DNA from: an uncultured Acidimicrobiales bacterium
GTDB taxonomy: Bacteria > Actinomycetota > Acidimicrobiia > Acidimicrobiales > SHLQ01
NCBI GenBank assembly: GCA_938023735.1
Contig: CALJDK010000152.1
Coordinates: 1 to 33,527, forward strand
Direction of reading: 5' to 3'
DNA: 33,527 nucleotides
Shown: positions 7,831-15,949 of the stretch, piece after piece
Layout: each line of letters opens with the position of its first letter
Position numbering within the stretch: position 1 is the stretch's first letter
Program-made: the position numbers and the translations under genes
The notes under the pieces: generated by a model
What the model was told of the DNA's origin: nothing
Databases searched by the model: none
What the model saw: the letters and a program-made list of their open reading frames with translations, nothing else

Positions 7831-9452
7831 TGAAGAGACCATCACCCAAGGCGCTCCGACGATTTCCGCACGGCTCGCAACGTTCTACGGTGATGGGCGT
7901 AAACGGGATGGTGGCTACCAGCCAACCATTGGCTACTCAGGCTGGGGTTAGCGTTCTGACCGCCGGAGGCAACGCCGTCGACGCGGCTATCGCTACCGCG
8001 GCGACTTTGACGGTGGTTGAACCGTGCTCCAACGGTCTTGGAAGCGACGGCTTTGCCCTTATCCATGACGGCACTTCGCTGCGCGGTTTCAATGGGTCGG
8101 GCCGTTGGCCGATGGCCAGCGATGCCGAACCATTCCGAGCGCAGGGGATGCACACGCTGCCGCAGTGGGGTTGGCCAGCCGTGACCGTGCCCGGAGCAAT
8201 CGATATGTGGGCTCAGATGCACGAGCGGTTCGGCAAACTGCCGCTGCCACGAGTTCTTGAACCGGCCATCAGCTTTGCCGAGAACGGCTTTCCGGTTTCG
8301 CCCGTCGTAGCCATGCAATGGCTCGCGGCGGGAAAGCAGTACCTCGCAAATCCTGACCCCGCGGTTGCCGACTGGGGAACGGTCTTTGCTCCCGATGGCG
8401 TAGTGCCCGACGCGGGTCAACTTTGGCGAAGTGCTGGCCATACCAACTGCCTCAAGACGCTGGCCAGCAGCGGTTTGCGGGACTTCTACGAAGGCGAAAT
8501 CGCTGAGGCAATCACCAGCTATTCGTCCGCGACTGGAGGCGCGCTAACAGCACAGGACCTGGCGAGTCACCGTGGCGAATGGGTCGACCCGATTTCGGTG
8601 AGTTACGGCGGTCATGAAATCTGGGAGATACCGCCGAACGGCCAAGGCATCGCCGCCCTAATCGCACTAGGCATCGTGGCGAATACCGAAGCGCCAAGCC
8701 ACCCCCAGCTCAGCGTCGAAAGCTGGCACCAGCAGATCGAAGCGATGAAGCTGGCTTTCAGCGACTCCGACGCGTATGTGGGCGACCCGCAGCATGGACA
8801 GCTTCGGACCCAAGGCCTGCTCGAGCCGAGCTACCACGCCGAACGGGCAGCGCTCATTCGCGACATCGCCGGCAATCCAGACCGCGGAGAACCAGCTACA
8901 GGCGGCACGGTGTACCTCTGCACCGCCGACAGCTCGGGCCTGATGGTCAGCTTCATTCAATCGAACTATCACGGTTTTGGTAGCGGCGTCGTGGTGCCGA
9001 GTCATGGCGTATCACTTCAAAACCGTGGCGCCGGGTTTGTGCTGACACCCGGCCATCCCAACGAGGCTCATCCCGGGAAAAGGCCGAGGCACACCATCAT
9101 CCCAAGCTTCATCACCCGAGATGGCGAGCCGGTTGGCCCCTTCGGCGTGATGGGTGGCGAAATGCAACCGCAGGGCCACCTGCAGGTCGCGACCGGACTC
9201 ATCGACCATGGCCTCAGCCCGCAGGCAGCACTCGACGCACCCCGCTGGCAGGTCGACCGAGATTGGACCGTGCGAGTTGAGGCCGAGACGCCGCCCGGAC
9301 TCATCGAAGGACTGCGCGAACGTGGGCACGTGGTTCGGATCGAGCCCCACCGCCTGTCGATGGGTCGAGGCCAAATCATCATGAGGCTCGACAACGGCGT
9401 CCTGGCGGGCGGATCAGAACCAAGAGCCGACGGCTGCGCAATAGCCCTCTAG
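7830..9452 (+). CDS. ggt: Gamma-glutamyltransferase-family Ntn hydrolase
   Basis: The 540-residue protein starts at ATG 7830, sharing one base with the deaminase stop (TGATG). It has the family opening MVATSQPLATQAGVSVLTAG, then GGNAVDAAIATAATLTVVEP, and GLGSDGFALIHDG. The expected processing site is before Thr360 in TGGTVYLCTAD; GFGSGVVVP and GGEMQPQGHLQ follow, the latter matching the conserved GGxxxPQ region. Members of this family split themselves into two chains and act on gamma-glutamyl compounds such as glutathione, or on related amides. There is no signal peptide, so it is probably cytosolic, unlike classical periplasmic enzymes. Its link to nucleoside use is unclear. It is the last gene of the operon and converges on the ligase gene. 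Confidence 0.9.
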   Translation: MKRPSPKALRRFPHGSQRSTVMGVNGMVATSQPLATQAGVSVLTAGGNAVDAAIATAATLTVVEPCSNGLGSDGFALIHDGTSLRGFNGSGRWPMASDAEPFRAQGMHTLPQWGWPAVTVPGAIDMWAQMHERFGKLPLPRVLEPAISFAENGFPVSPVVAMQWLAAGKQYLANPDPAVADWGTVFAPDGVVPDAGQLWRSAGHTNCLKTLASSGLRDFYEGEIAEAITSYSSATGGALTAQDLASHRGEWVDPISVSYGGHEIWEIPPNGQGIAALIALGIVANTEAPSHPQLSVESWHQQIEAMKLAFSDSDAYVGDPQHGQLRTQGLLEPSYHAERAALIRDIAGNPDRGEPATGGTVYLCTADSSGLMVSFIQSNYHGFGSGVVVPSHGVSLQNRGAGFVLTPGHPNEAHPGKRPRHTIIPSFITRDGEPVGPFGVMGGEMQPQGHLQVATGLIDHGLSPQAALDAPRWQVDRDWTVRVEAETPPGLIEGLRERGHVVRIEPHRLSMGRGQIIMRLDNGVLAGGSEPRADGCAIAL

Positions 9453-9477
9453 CGCTCCTACTCCCACTCTTCGACGA

Positions 9478-11151
9478 CTACTCTTCGACGAAGGTGTTTT
9501 CTGCGTCGCCGCTGAGGACGTGTTTCATGACTTTGCCGGTGGCGTTGCGGGGCATCGGCTCGGTGCGGATTTCGACGAACGCTGGCACCTTGAAGTAGGC
9601 CAGCTTCTCGGCAACGAACGCTTTGAGTGCCTCGGGTTCGACCGTTGCCCCCTCGTCGAGCACAACCACGGCCTTCACTTCCTGGCCCAACTCTCGATGG
9701 TCGACGCCAAACACCGCCACCTCGGCGACCTCTGGATGTTCCTCGAGCCGGTTCTCGATCTCGGCCGGATACACGTTCTCGCCACCCCGAATGATGAGGT
9801 CGCGCTTTCGCGATGCCATTCGCAGTTCGCCGTCGCGCATCTGCCCGTAGTCGCCGGTCTTTACCCAGCGGCCCGGCAGGAAGGTGTCGTCGTTGGCTTC
9901 GTCGTTGTTCCAGTACCCAAGCATCACCAGAGCGGATCGAACAACGATGTTTCCGTCGACACCATCAGGAACCTCGTTGCCATCGTCGTCGAGAATTTTC
10001 ACGTCGATTCCCGGTAGCGGCGGGCCAACCGACGTCGGGTCGTCACGCAGCATCGAGTTCATGGCGTGCGACACCAGCGAGCCGGTTTCGGTGCTTCCGT
10101 AGCCGCTACCAAATGTTCCTGCGAGGTGCGGAAAGCGCTCTTCGGTGGCCCGAATGAGCTCGGGGGTGGTGGCCGACCCCCCGATCGACATAGCGCCGAT
10201 CTGAGCGATATTGAAGTCTTCCAAATCGGGGTGGTCGAGCAGCCGGAAGATATGGGTGGCCGAACCCGACCAGTTCGAAATGCCTTCGGCCTTGGACAGC
10301 GCGATGACGTTGGCTGGGTCGAACCGGCCGGTGGTCCAAACCGTCTTGCCGCCCGCAGCGAGTTGCGTAGTAGCGGCAGAGAACATTCCCGACACGTGGA
10401 ACAGCGGGAATACGACGAGCGTGGATCCACCTTCCATGCCCCGAGGGGTTGGGTCGACCATTCGCACCCGGGCGCCCAGCACAAACGCGGTCATGACGAA
10501 TCCCAGAATGTTGCGATGACTCAGCAGCGCACCCTTTGGGCGGCCCGTAGTGCCGCTAGTGAACAACAGAACGGCAGGGTCGTCCTCGTCGATTTCGACC
10601 GTGGGCAGCTCGGTGGTTGGGTTCGCCAAGAGTTCGTCGAAATCTTCGCCGAACACGATGGTTGGTACGCCCGGGTCGGCGCCTTCAAGGCGATCGAGCC
10701 GACGGCGGTCGGCAAGAAGGAGCTTTGGTTCGGATTGCTCGAGTCCGTAACGAATCTCGTCGGCCGCCCACCACCCGTTCATGGCAACCGCGATTCCGCC
10801 CAAGCTCACCACGGCCCAATAGGCGGTGATCCAGCCCGGGTTATTGGCGCTCAAAATGGCTACCCGATCACCTTTGCCGATACCCCGCTCGCTCAGCGCC
10901 GCGGCGACCGTGGCAACCCGCTCGATGTTTTGGGCATAGGTGCAGCGTTCGCCCGTATCGAAGACGTAGTACTCCTTGTCGCCGTGGCCGGCCGACATTT
11001 CGAGGAGCGCCCGAAGCGACGGAGAACGGTTGACGAACACCGGTAGCTGCTCACCCAGTACGTCTTCGGTCTGCATTTCAAAGATGCCACCGGGCGACAA
11101 CAACGCTTCGGTTGCCGCATCGAAGGACATGCCAGCTTGTTGTTCACTCAT
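9478..11151 (-). CDS. Acyl-CoA synthetase (AMP-forming), FadD-like
   Basis: This 557-residue enzyme of the ANL superfamily activates a carboxylic acid to its CoA thioester with ATP. The phosphate-binding loop is LLFTSGTTGRPKGA, the A5 motif is GYGSTETGS, the hinge and A8 loop is VKTGDYGQMRDGELRMASRKRD followed by IRGGENVYPAEIE, and the catalytic Lys is in RNATGKVMKH. It carries an N-terminal extension of about 40 residues and no signal peptide. The start ATG 11151 overlaps the stop of the upstream SDR gene (ATGA), so the two are coupled. The substrate is not readable. Other genes in the window suggest fatty-acid or steroid acids, but it does not look especially like FadD3. Confidence 0.93.
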   Translation of the reverse strand: MSEQQAGMSFDAATEALLSPGGIFEMQTEDVLGEQLPVFVNRSPSLRALLEMSAGHGDKEYYVFDTGERCTYAQNIERVATVAAALSERGIGKGDRVAILSANNPGWITAYWAVVSLGGIAVAMNGWWAADEIRYGLEQSEPKLLLADRRRLDRLEGADPGVPTIVFGEDFDELLANPTTELPTVEIDEDDPAVLLFTSGTTGRPKGALLSHRNILGFVMTAFVLGARVRMVDPTPRGMEGGSTLVVFPLFHVSGMFSAATTQLAAGGKTVWTTGRFDPANVIALSKAEGISNWSGSATHIFRLLDHPDLEDFNIAQIGAMSIGGSATTPELIRATEERFPHLAGTFGSGYGSTETGSLVSHAMNSMLRDDPTSVGPPLPGIDVKILDDDGNEVPDGVDGNIVVRSALVMLGYWNNDEANDDTFLPGRWVKTGDYGQMRDGELRMASRKRDLIIRGGENVYPAEIENRLEEHPEVAEVAVFGVDHRELGQEVKAVVVLDEGATVEPEALKAFVAEKLAYFKVPAFVEIRTEPMPRNATGKVMKHVLSGDAENTFVEE

Positions 11152-11903
11152 GCAGTTGCTGCTCCGTCTACCAGAATCGTTTCCCCGGTGATGTGGCCGG
11201 CATCGTCAGATGCCAGAAATGCCATCACGCCGGCGATAACGCTAGGCGCTTGCATCTCGGGATTCATCACCGACATCTGCCGCATAACCAGCTTCCAGTC
11301 GATGTCGTCGGGAAACTCGATTTCGGTGCTCAACCGCGAGTCGATACCGCCGGGAGCGACGGCGTTTACGCGAACTCCACGCGTGGCGTACTCGAGCGCC
11401 AGCGACTTCGTGAGCATGCGCACTGCGCCCTTGGTGGCCGAGTACACCACCGAATAGGCGAGGCCATCGAACGCGGTGGTCGACGCAGTGTTGACGATAC
11501 ATCCCTTCGACTCGACCAGATGCGGCAGCGCGGCCCGGCAGAAGTAGAAGGTGCCACCGATGTTGACGTCGATCATCAGTTTGAAATCTTCGGTGCTGTG
11601 TTCGTGGGTGTGTGACCACCGCTGAACACCGGCGATGTTGGCGAGCAGGTCGAGTCCACCGAACGCAGCCACATGGGCTGCAACCACCGAGTCAACGGCC
11701 TTGTCGTCGCGCACATCACCGGCCATGACCTCGACCCGGACACCCTCGGCCCGACATGCCTCGGCAACCGGCTCGAGTGCCGCAGCATCGATGTCGGTGA
11801 GAAGCAGGTCGATTCCTTCAGCGGCGAACCTGGCCGCAGTTGCGCCACCGATACTTCCCGATGCTCCCGTAACGAGCGCAGATTTTCCTTTGAGACCTTG
11901 CAA
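11148..11903 (-). CDS. Short-chain dehydrogenase/reductase
   Basis: The classical SDR has the NAD(P)-binding loop TGASGSIGGA near its start, NIAG in place of the usual NNAG, a catalytic Ser in NTAST, and the active-site pair in YSATK. Asp in the LLLTDIDA segment after the second strand suggests NAD(H) preference. I chose TTG 11903, giving 251 residues, because AGGGGA lies 7 bases upstream; GTG 11939 would add 12 residues with no visible ribosome site. The gene is translationally coupled to the acyl-CoA ligase that follows. The pair could oxidise a hydroxy acid or alcohol and then activate it, but the substrate is unknown. Confidence 0.9.
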   Translation of the reverse strand: MQGLKGKSALVTGASGSIGGATAARFAAEGIDLLLTDIDAAALEPVAEACRAEGVRVEVMAGDVRDDKAVDSVVAAHVAAFGGLDLLANIAGVQRWSHTHEHSTEDFKLMIDVNIGGTFYFCRAALPHLVESKGCIVNTASTTAFDGLAYSVVYSATKGAVRMLTKSLALEYATRGVRVNAVAPGGIDSRLSTEIEFPDDIDWKLVMRQMSVMNPEMQAPSVIAGVMAFLASDDAGHITGETILVDGAATA

Positions 11904-11910
11904 CGTACGT

Positions 11911-11916
11911 TCCCCT
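11911..11916 (-). promoter_or_regulatory. Shine-Dalgarno deciding the TTG start of the SDR gene
   Basis: AGGGGA reads on the minus strand 7 bases before TTG 11903. No comparable site precedes the alternative GTG at 11939. Confidence 0.6.
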
Positions 11917-11975
11917 GTTGTGCTGTGCCGAGTGTGCACTCAGCTCGGCAACGACGATACGCCCCCAGACCGGAC

Positions 11976-12038
11976 TCTTCGAAACACAGATCTTCTAAAC
12001 CCCAGATCTTCGAAAACCCAGATCTTCGAATCCGGGAC
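11976..12038. repeat. 16-bp tandem repeat in a divergent promoter region
   Basis: TCTTC begins at 11976, 11991, 12007 and 12023, giving four units of 15, 16 and 16 bases with the consensus TCTTCGAAAACCCAGA. Within the units, TTCGAA and, across the joints, AGATCT are palindromic. A weaker fifth copy may follow (ACGCTTGAAAGAACC). The array lies between the minus-strand SDR gene and the plus-strand acyl-CoA synthetase genes, where a regulator binding cooperatively on the same helix face every one and a half turns could control both. It does not encode a convincing protein. Confidence 0.7.
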
Positions 12039-12095
12039 GCTTGAAAGAACCGTCTTGGGTTTGCGCCGCCGAAACATCGGCAATAGCAAGAGTGG

Positions 12096-12770
12096 GTGCC
12101 AACCCTTTCTGAAGCAGATTCACGCGTCCTGGTAGCTGACGCTGGCGTACCGGTTTCGGCGTTCGTCACCGTCACCAGCACCGAAGAGCCCATCGACATC
12201 GACTTTCCCGTTGTCGCCAAACTTTGCGGCGATGCCATCGCCCACAAAAGCGAACGGGGGCTGGTCCGTCTCGGCATCAGCTCACCGGACGAACTGCAGG
12301 CAGCCGTCACCGAGCTCCTCGCAGCGGCCACGCCTGAGGACGGCGACGTCAGCGTGCTGGTGTCGACCATGATCGAGGGCCGCCGCGAACTCATCGCCGG
12401 GGTCACCATCGATCCGCAGTTTGGCACCACCATCATGTTGGGTTTCGGCGGCATCTTGGCCGAGGCGGTCGCCGACGTCACGTTCCGACTCGCCCCCATC
12501 ACCGCCGTCGATGCCGGCGAGATGATCGACGAGCTGGCTTCGCAAAAACTCCTCGGTGAATTCCGGGGCGAACCGGCGGTCGATCGCGACCAACTCATCA
12601 GCCTCATGGTCGGGCTGAGCGAACTCGCTGCTGGCCGCGACGACATTGCGTCGATCGACCTCAATCCCCTCATCATCGCTGACGGCAAGCCCATCGCAGT
12701 CGACGCTCTCGTCGAAATCAGCACTACAAAAACCAGCGCTGCAACAATCAACACAGAGAAGGGGGCATAA
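12096..12770 (+). CDS. ADP-forming acyl-CoA synthetase, beta subunit (ATP-grasp)
   Basis: The 224-residue protein is an ATP-grasp_5 domain as in the beta subunits of ADP-forming acetyl-CoA synthetases. FPVVAKLCGDAIAHKSERGLVRLG is the nucleotide-binding start (HKSE motif), MIEGRRELIAGVTIDPQFGTTIMLGFGG is the central region, and SIDLNPLII is the C-terminal metal-binding strand with Asp and Asn. The start is GTG 12096; the ribosome site is weak. It lies one base before the alpha-subunit gene, which its product needs. Such enzymes convert acyl-CoA, ADP and phosphate to acid, CoA and ATP, or run the reverse reaction. The last 20 residues are rich in Thr, Ala and Ser and look disordered. Confidence 0.88.
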   Translation: MPTLSEADSRVLVADAGVPVSAFVTVTSTEEPIDIDFPVVAKLCGDAIAHKSERGLVRLGISSPDELQAAVTELLAAATPEDGDVSVLVSTMIEGRRELIAGVTIDPQFGTTIMLGFGGILAEAVADVTFRLAPITAVDAGEMIDELASQKLLGEFRGEPAVDRDQLISLMVGLSELAAGRDDIASIDLNPLIIADGKPIAVDALVEISTTKTSAATINTEKGA

Positions 12771-12771
12771 C

Positions 12772-14232
12772 GTGCCCGATCTCCGCCCCCTGTTCGAACC
12801 AAATGGCGTCATCGTCGCCGGCGCCAGTACCCATCCGGGCAAGTTCGGGTTTGTTTCGCTGCACAACATCCTCCGTTGTGGCTTCGAGGGCCAGGTCTTT
12901 GCCCTCGCCCGCGAAGAAGGCGAGATCCTCGGCGTACCGGTTCTCGATAGTCCCGACAAGATTCCTCACGGTGCCGCCGAGCTGTTGTTTATCTGCACCC
13001 CGTCAGCGGTCAACGAGCAGCTGCTTCGTGACTGCGCGGCGCGAGGCGTAAAGGCAGCGTTCTGTGCAGCTGGCGGCTACAGCGAGGCCGGCCCCGAAGG
13101 CACCGAAGCCGAACAGCGCCTGGTTGCCGTAGCCGACGAACTCGGCATTGTGCTCGCCGGCCCCAACGGTCAGGGAATCACCTCGCCACCCGCGCACCTG
13201 TGCGCACAAATCACCGCGCCGTACCCACCCGCCGGCTCCATCGCCATCGCCAGCCAGTCGGGCAACTTCGTGTCGTCGTTCAACAACTACGCCATCAACG
13301 CTGGCATCGGCGTCAGCCGTTCGGTGTCGGCTGGCAACGCCGCCTCCACCGGGGTGATCGACTACCTCGAGTGGTTCGCCGACGATCCGGCAACCGCAGT
13401 GAGCCTTATCTATGTCGAAGGCATCGAAGACGGCCGTGCGTTCTACGAGCGGGTCAAGCCGCTGGCGCTGAAGAAACCCATCGTGGTGCTCAAGGGTGGC
13501 GCAACCGAAGGCGGTCAGGCCGCGGCCGCGTCGCATACCGGTGCCCTCGCCAGCAACGACGCCATCTTCTCGGGTATGGCCCGCCAAGCCGGGATCGTCC
13601 GAGCGGCGACCGTCGAAGAAGCGTTCGAAGCGGCAGCAACGTTCGCAACGCAGCCACTGCCGAAGGGCCGCAACGTGGCGGTGCTCACCACCGCAGGCGG
13701 TTGGGGTGTTGTTACCGCCGATGCGCTCACGTCGGCGGCCAACCTCGATCTCGCTCCCCTCCCGGACGACCTTATGGCCGCGCTCGATGAGAAGCTGCCG
13801 CCCCGCTGGAGCAAAGGCAACCCCATCGATCTCGCGGGCGGCGAAACCCGCGACACCATCCCCGAGGTCATGGAGCTCGTAGCGCAGCACGACACGATCG
13901 ACGCGGTCGTGTACCTCGGTGTCGGTATCCAATCGAACCAGGCCAGCCTCATGAAGGACGGCAAGTTCTATCCCGACCATGGGCTCGAACGCATTGTTAG
14001 CTATCACGAGCGCCAAGACGCTCGGTTCGCTACCGCGGCGGCCGAGCTCAGCGCATCCACGGGCAAACCGATTCTCACCGCCACCGAACTGGCCGTGGCG
14101 CAACCCAACAATCCAGGGGTAGCAGCCACCCGCGATAGCGGCCGCCTCTGCTATCCCACGTCGAACCGGGCGGTTACGGCACTCGACCACCTCGCCTGGT
14201 ACGCCTCGTACCGGCAGCGCCACGGCGCCTAG
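12772..14232 (+). CDS. ADP-forming acyl-CoA synthetase, alpha subunit
   Basis: The 486-residue protein starts at GTG 12772 after a good AGAAGGGGG. Its N-terminal CoA-binding Rossmann domain reads GVIVAGASTHPGKFGFVSLHNIL. The first ligase-CoA domain contains IASQSGNFVSSFNNYA. ASHTGALASND holds His255, the likely phosphohistidine that carries phosphate between the alpha active site and the ATP-grasp subunit. A second ligase domain ends the chain. Together with the preceding gene this is a split version of an enzyme often found as one long chain in bacteria. It may recover ATP from acyl-CoA or activate organic acids. The upp gene follows after eight bases. Confidence 0.9.
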   Translation: MPDLRPLFEPNGVIVAGASTHPGKFGFVSLHNILRCGFEGQVFALAREEGEILGVPVLDSPDKIPHGAAELLFICTPSAVNEQLLRDCAARGVKAAFCAAGGYSEAGPEGTEAEQRLVAVADELGIVLAGPNGQGITSPPAHLCAQITAPYPPAGSIAIASQSGNFVSSFNNYAINAGIGVSRSVSAGNAASTGVIDYLEWFADDPATAVSLIYVEGIEDGRAFYERVKPLALKKPIVVLKGGATEGGQAAAASHTGALASNDAIFSGMARQAGIVRAATVEEAFEAAATFATQPLPKGRNVAVLTTAGGWGVVTADALTSAANLDLAPLPDDLMAALDEKLPPRWSKGNPIDLAGGETRDTIPEVMELVAQHDTIDAVVYLGVGIQSNQASLMKDGKFYPDHGLERIVSYHERQDARFATAAAELSASTGKPILTATELAVAQPNNPGVAATRDSGRLCYPTSNRAVTALDHLAWYASYRQRHGA

Positions 14233-14240
14233 GAGCCCCT

Positions 14241-14864
14241 ATGACCACCCATGTCATCGAGCACCCCCTCGCCGCAGAGCGACTCACCCGACTCCGCGAC
14301 AAGCTCACCGACCGGCCCGACTTTCGCCGAGCACTTCGCGACCTCTCGGGCTTCATCGCCTACGAAGCGCTTCGCGACATCGACATGAGTGTTGTCGACA
14401 TCGACACTCCTGTGGCACCGACCAGCGGTGTCCGACTCACCGACCCTCCGCTCCTTGTTCCAGTGATGCGGGCGGGTCTCGGCATGCTTGACGCGGTGCA
14501 CGAAATCATCCCAGAAGCCCGAGTGGGCTTCGTTGGTCTTCGCCGAGACGAGGTAACCCTGCTCCCCCACGCCTACGTGAACACCGTGCCTGAAGATCTC
14601 GGTGGGCGTCACGTAGTGGTGCTCGACCCAATGCTGGCCACCGGCGGATCGCTCATTCACACCTGCCAACTATTGCGGGAAGCCAACGCCGGAAAGCTCA
14701 CGGTGCTTTGCGTACTCGCTGCCCCCGAGGGCATCACCGCCTTTGAAAAGGCCGACTTCGAAGCCGATCTTTACACGGCCTCGATCGATGAACGACTCAA
14801 CGACGTCGGGTTCATCGTCCCCGGCCTAGGCGACGCCGGCGACCGTCAGTTCGGACTCAACTAG
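14241..14864 (+). CDS. upp: Uracil phosphoribosyltransferase
   Basis: At 207 residues it is the normal length for UPRT. The PRPP-binding loop is VVLDPMLATGGS, with the catalytic acid in LDP. MRAGLGMLDAVHEIIPEARVGFVGLRRDE and the uracil-binding C-terminal segment GFIVPGLGDAGDRQFG are diagnostic. It makes UMP from uracil and PRPP in the cytosol, the central step of pyrimidine salvage. AGGAG stands just before the ATG, overlapping the stop of the acyl-CoA synthetase alpha gene (TAGGAG), so it is likely co-transcribed. Its presence some 5 kb from a nucleoside importer is consistent with a salvage-minded neighbourhood but they are separate operons. It converges on the DUF952 gene. Confidence 0.96.
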   Translation: MTTHVIEHPLAAERLTRLRDKLTDRPDFRRALRDLSGFIAYEALRDIDMSVVDIDTPVAPTSGVRLTDPPLLVPVMRAGLGMLDAVHEIIPEARVGFVGLRRDEVTLLPHAYVNTVPEDLGGRHVVVLDPMLATGGSLIHTCQLLREANAGKLTVLCVLAAPEGITAFEKADFEADLYTASIDERLNDVGFIVPGLGDAGDRQFGLN

Positions 14865-14908
14865 CTCTTTTGGTGGTCACGGCAGCGTTTGGGCCGTTTG
14901 TGGCGGGG

Positions 14909-15247
14909 TCAGATTCCTTCGGGCAGGGTGTCGAAGGTTCCTTCGTCGTTTGGGGGAAACGGCACTACTTCGGTGATTGCGTCGAGGTTGAGAGGGCCGT
15001 AGAGATGCGGGAACAACTCGTCGGTGCCGGTTCCTGGCTCGCGTACCACCTGACTGGTGAGTTTGGATTCGTCGATAACCAACAGCGACAAATCCGTGCG
15101 TCCGACGTACCAAATGTTGGCCGGCGTAAGCACCTGATCGCGGCTCGACAAATGGATAAACCCATCGGTTTCGAGACCAAGTTCGAAGACGCCAGCTTGC
15201 CGGGCAGCTTCGAACTCATCGGCGCCGATGATTCGTAGAAGAGACAT
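14909..15247 (-). CDS. DUF952 family protein
   Basis: From ATG 15247 the protein has 112 residues, the usual size of DUF952. Family marks are the N-terminal LRIIGADEFEAARQAG, the GFIHLSSRDQVLTPAN motif, and the C-terminal ELFPHLYGPLNLDAITEV. The His residues in FIHLS and FPHLYG are conserved in the family, which folds like an ADP-ribosyltransferase/RES-type small domain in my recollection; the function is unknown. A longer frame reaching 15295 has no ribosome site and an unrelated N-terminus, so I rejected it. It is transcribed towards upp and diverges from the sigma-factor gene. Confidence 0.88.
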   Translation of the reverse strand: MSLLRIIGADEFEAARQAGVFELGLETDGFIHLSSRDQVLTPANIWYVGRTDLSLLVIDESKLTSQVVREPGTGTDELFPHLYGPLNLDAITEVVPFPPNDEGTFDTLPEGI

Positions 15248-15379
15248 GCGTGCATCTTGACAGAATTTCCGAAAAAAGATTGCTTTGTTGGTCAACCATT
15301 CGCCCTGCTGCAGCGTCTACAGGTACAAAGGGAACACAACCAACGCAATCTCGAAGAAAACACCAGCAGGGCGAACACG

Positions 15380-15949
15380 GTGAACGAGCCAGATCCGGCA
15401 GTAATCAGAGCAGCGGCAAAGGGCGACACTGCCGCGTTCTCTGAGCTGGTTCGGCTGTATCAAGAACCGGTTTGGCGCTACCTAACCCGCTACACCGGCG
15501 ATCCTCATCTGGCCGAAGACATCGCCCAAGACACCTTCCTCAAGCTGCATCGTCGAATCGGTAGCTACAAGTTCCGATCGAAGTTCTCCACCTGGGTGTT
15601 CTCGATCGCGCGTAACACCGCCATCGATTCGCATCGCAGCAACGCTCGCCGCGACCGCCTCCCCGATGTCGCACCCCGACCAGCACCGCTGGGCGAGCCA
15701 GGCCTCGGCGTCGAAATCGACGAGGCAATTGCGTCGCTCAGCCCCAAGTTGCGCGAGTCGCTCCTTCTTGTTGAAGTCCTCGGGCTTCGGTACCGAGAGG
15801 TAGCCGAGATCCTCGACCTGCCCATCGGCACCGTGAAGAGCAGGGTCTTTCACGCACGCGCCGACCTCACCGAGTTTCTTTCCGACACTGTTCTTGCTGA
15901 GGACGGCGATGGCGGCTTCACTCCGCGAGTCGTAGGCGGTGCGTCGTGA
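15380..15949 (+). CDS. ECF-family RNA polymerase sigma factor
   Basis: The 189-residue protein starts at GTG 15380 after CAGGGCG. Region 2 (about residues 15-80) has FSELVRLYQEPVWRYLTRYTG, the -10-binding AEDIAQDTFLKLHRRI and FSTWVFSIARNTAIDSHR. Region 4 (about residues 115-170) has SLSPKLRESLLLVEVLGLRY and the helix-turn-helix AEILDLPIGTVKSRVFHAR. Region 3 is absent, as in all ECF sigmas. An in-frame extension upstream to 15257 lacks conserved residues. Its stop overlaps the start of the anti-sigma gene (GTGA), the usual arrangement for a sigma/anti-sigma pair. A TTGACA at 15258 is present upstream, but no matching -10 is convincing. Confidence 0.95.
   Translation: MNEPDPAVIRAAAKGDTAAFSELVRLYQEPVWRYLTRYTGDPHLAEDIAQDTFLKLHRRIGSYKFRSKFSTWVFSIARNTAIDSHRSNARRDRLPDVAPRPAPLGEPGLGVEIDEAIASLSPKLRESLLLVEVLGLRYREVAEILDLPIGTVKSRVFHARADLTEFLSDTVLAEDGDGGFTPRVVGGAS

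Noticed and set aside
9453..9477. Terminator between the convergent GGT and ligase genes
   Set aside because: Only a direct repeat of CTTCGACGA is visible there; no stem can be drawn.
15258..15263. TTGACA as a -35 box for the ECF sigma gene
   Set aside because: No TANNNT-like -10 occurs 16-18 bases downstream, so I do not call a promoter.
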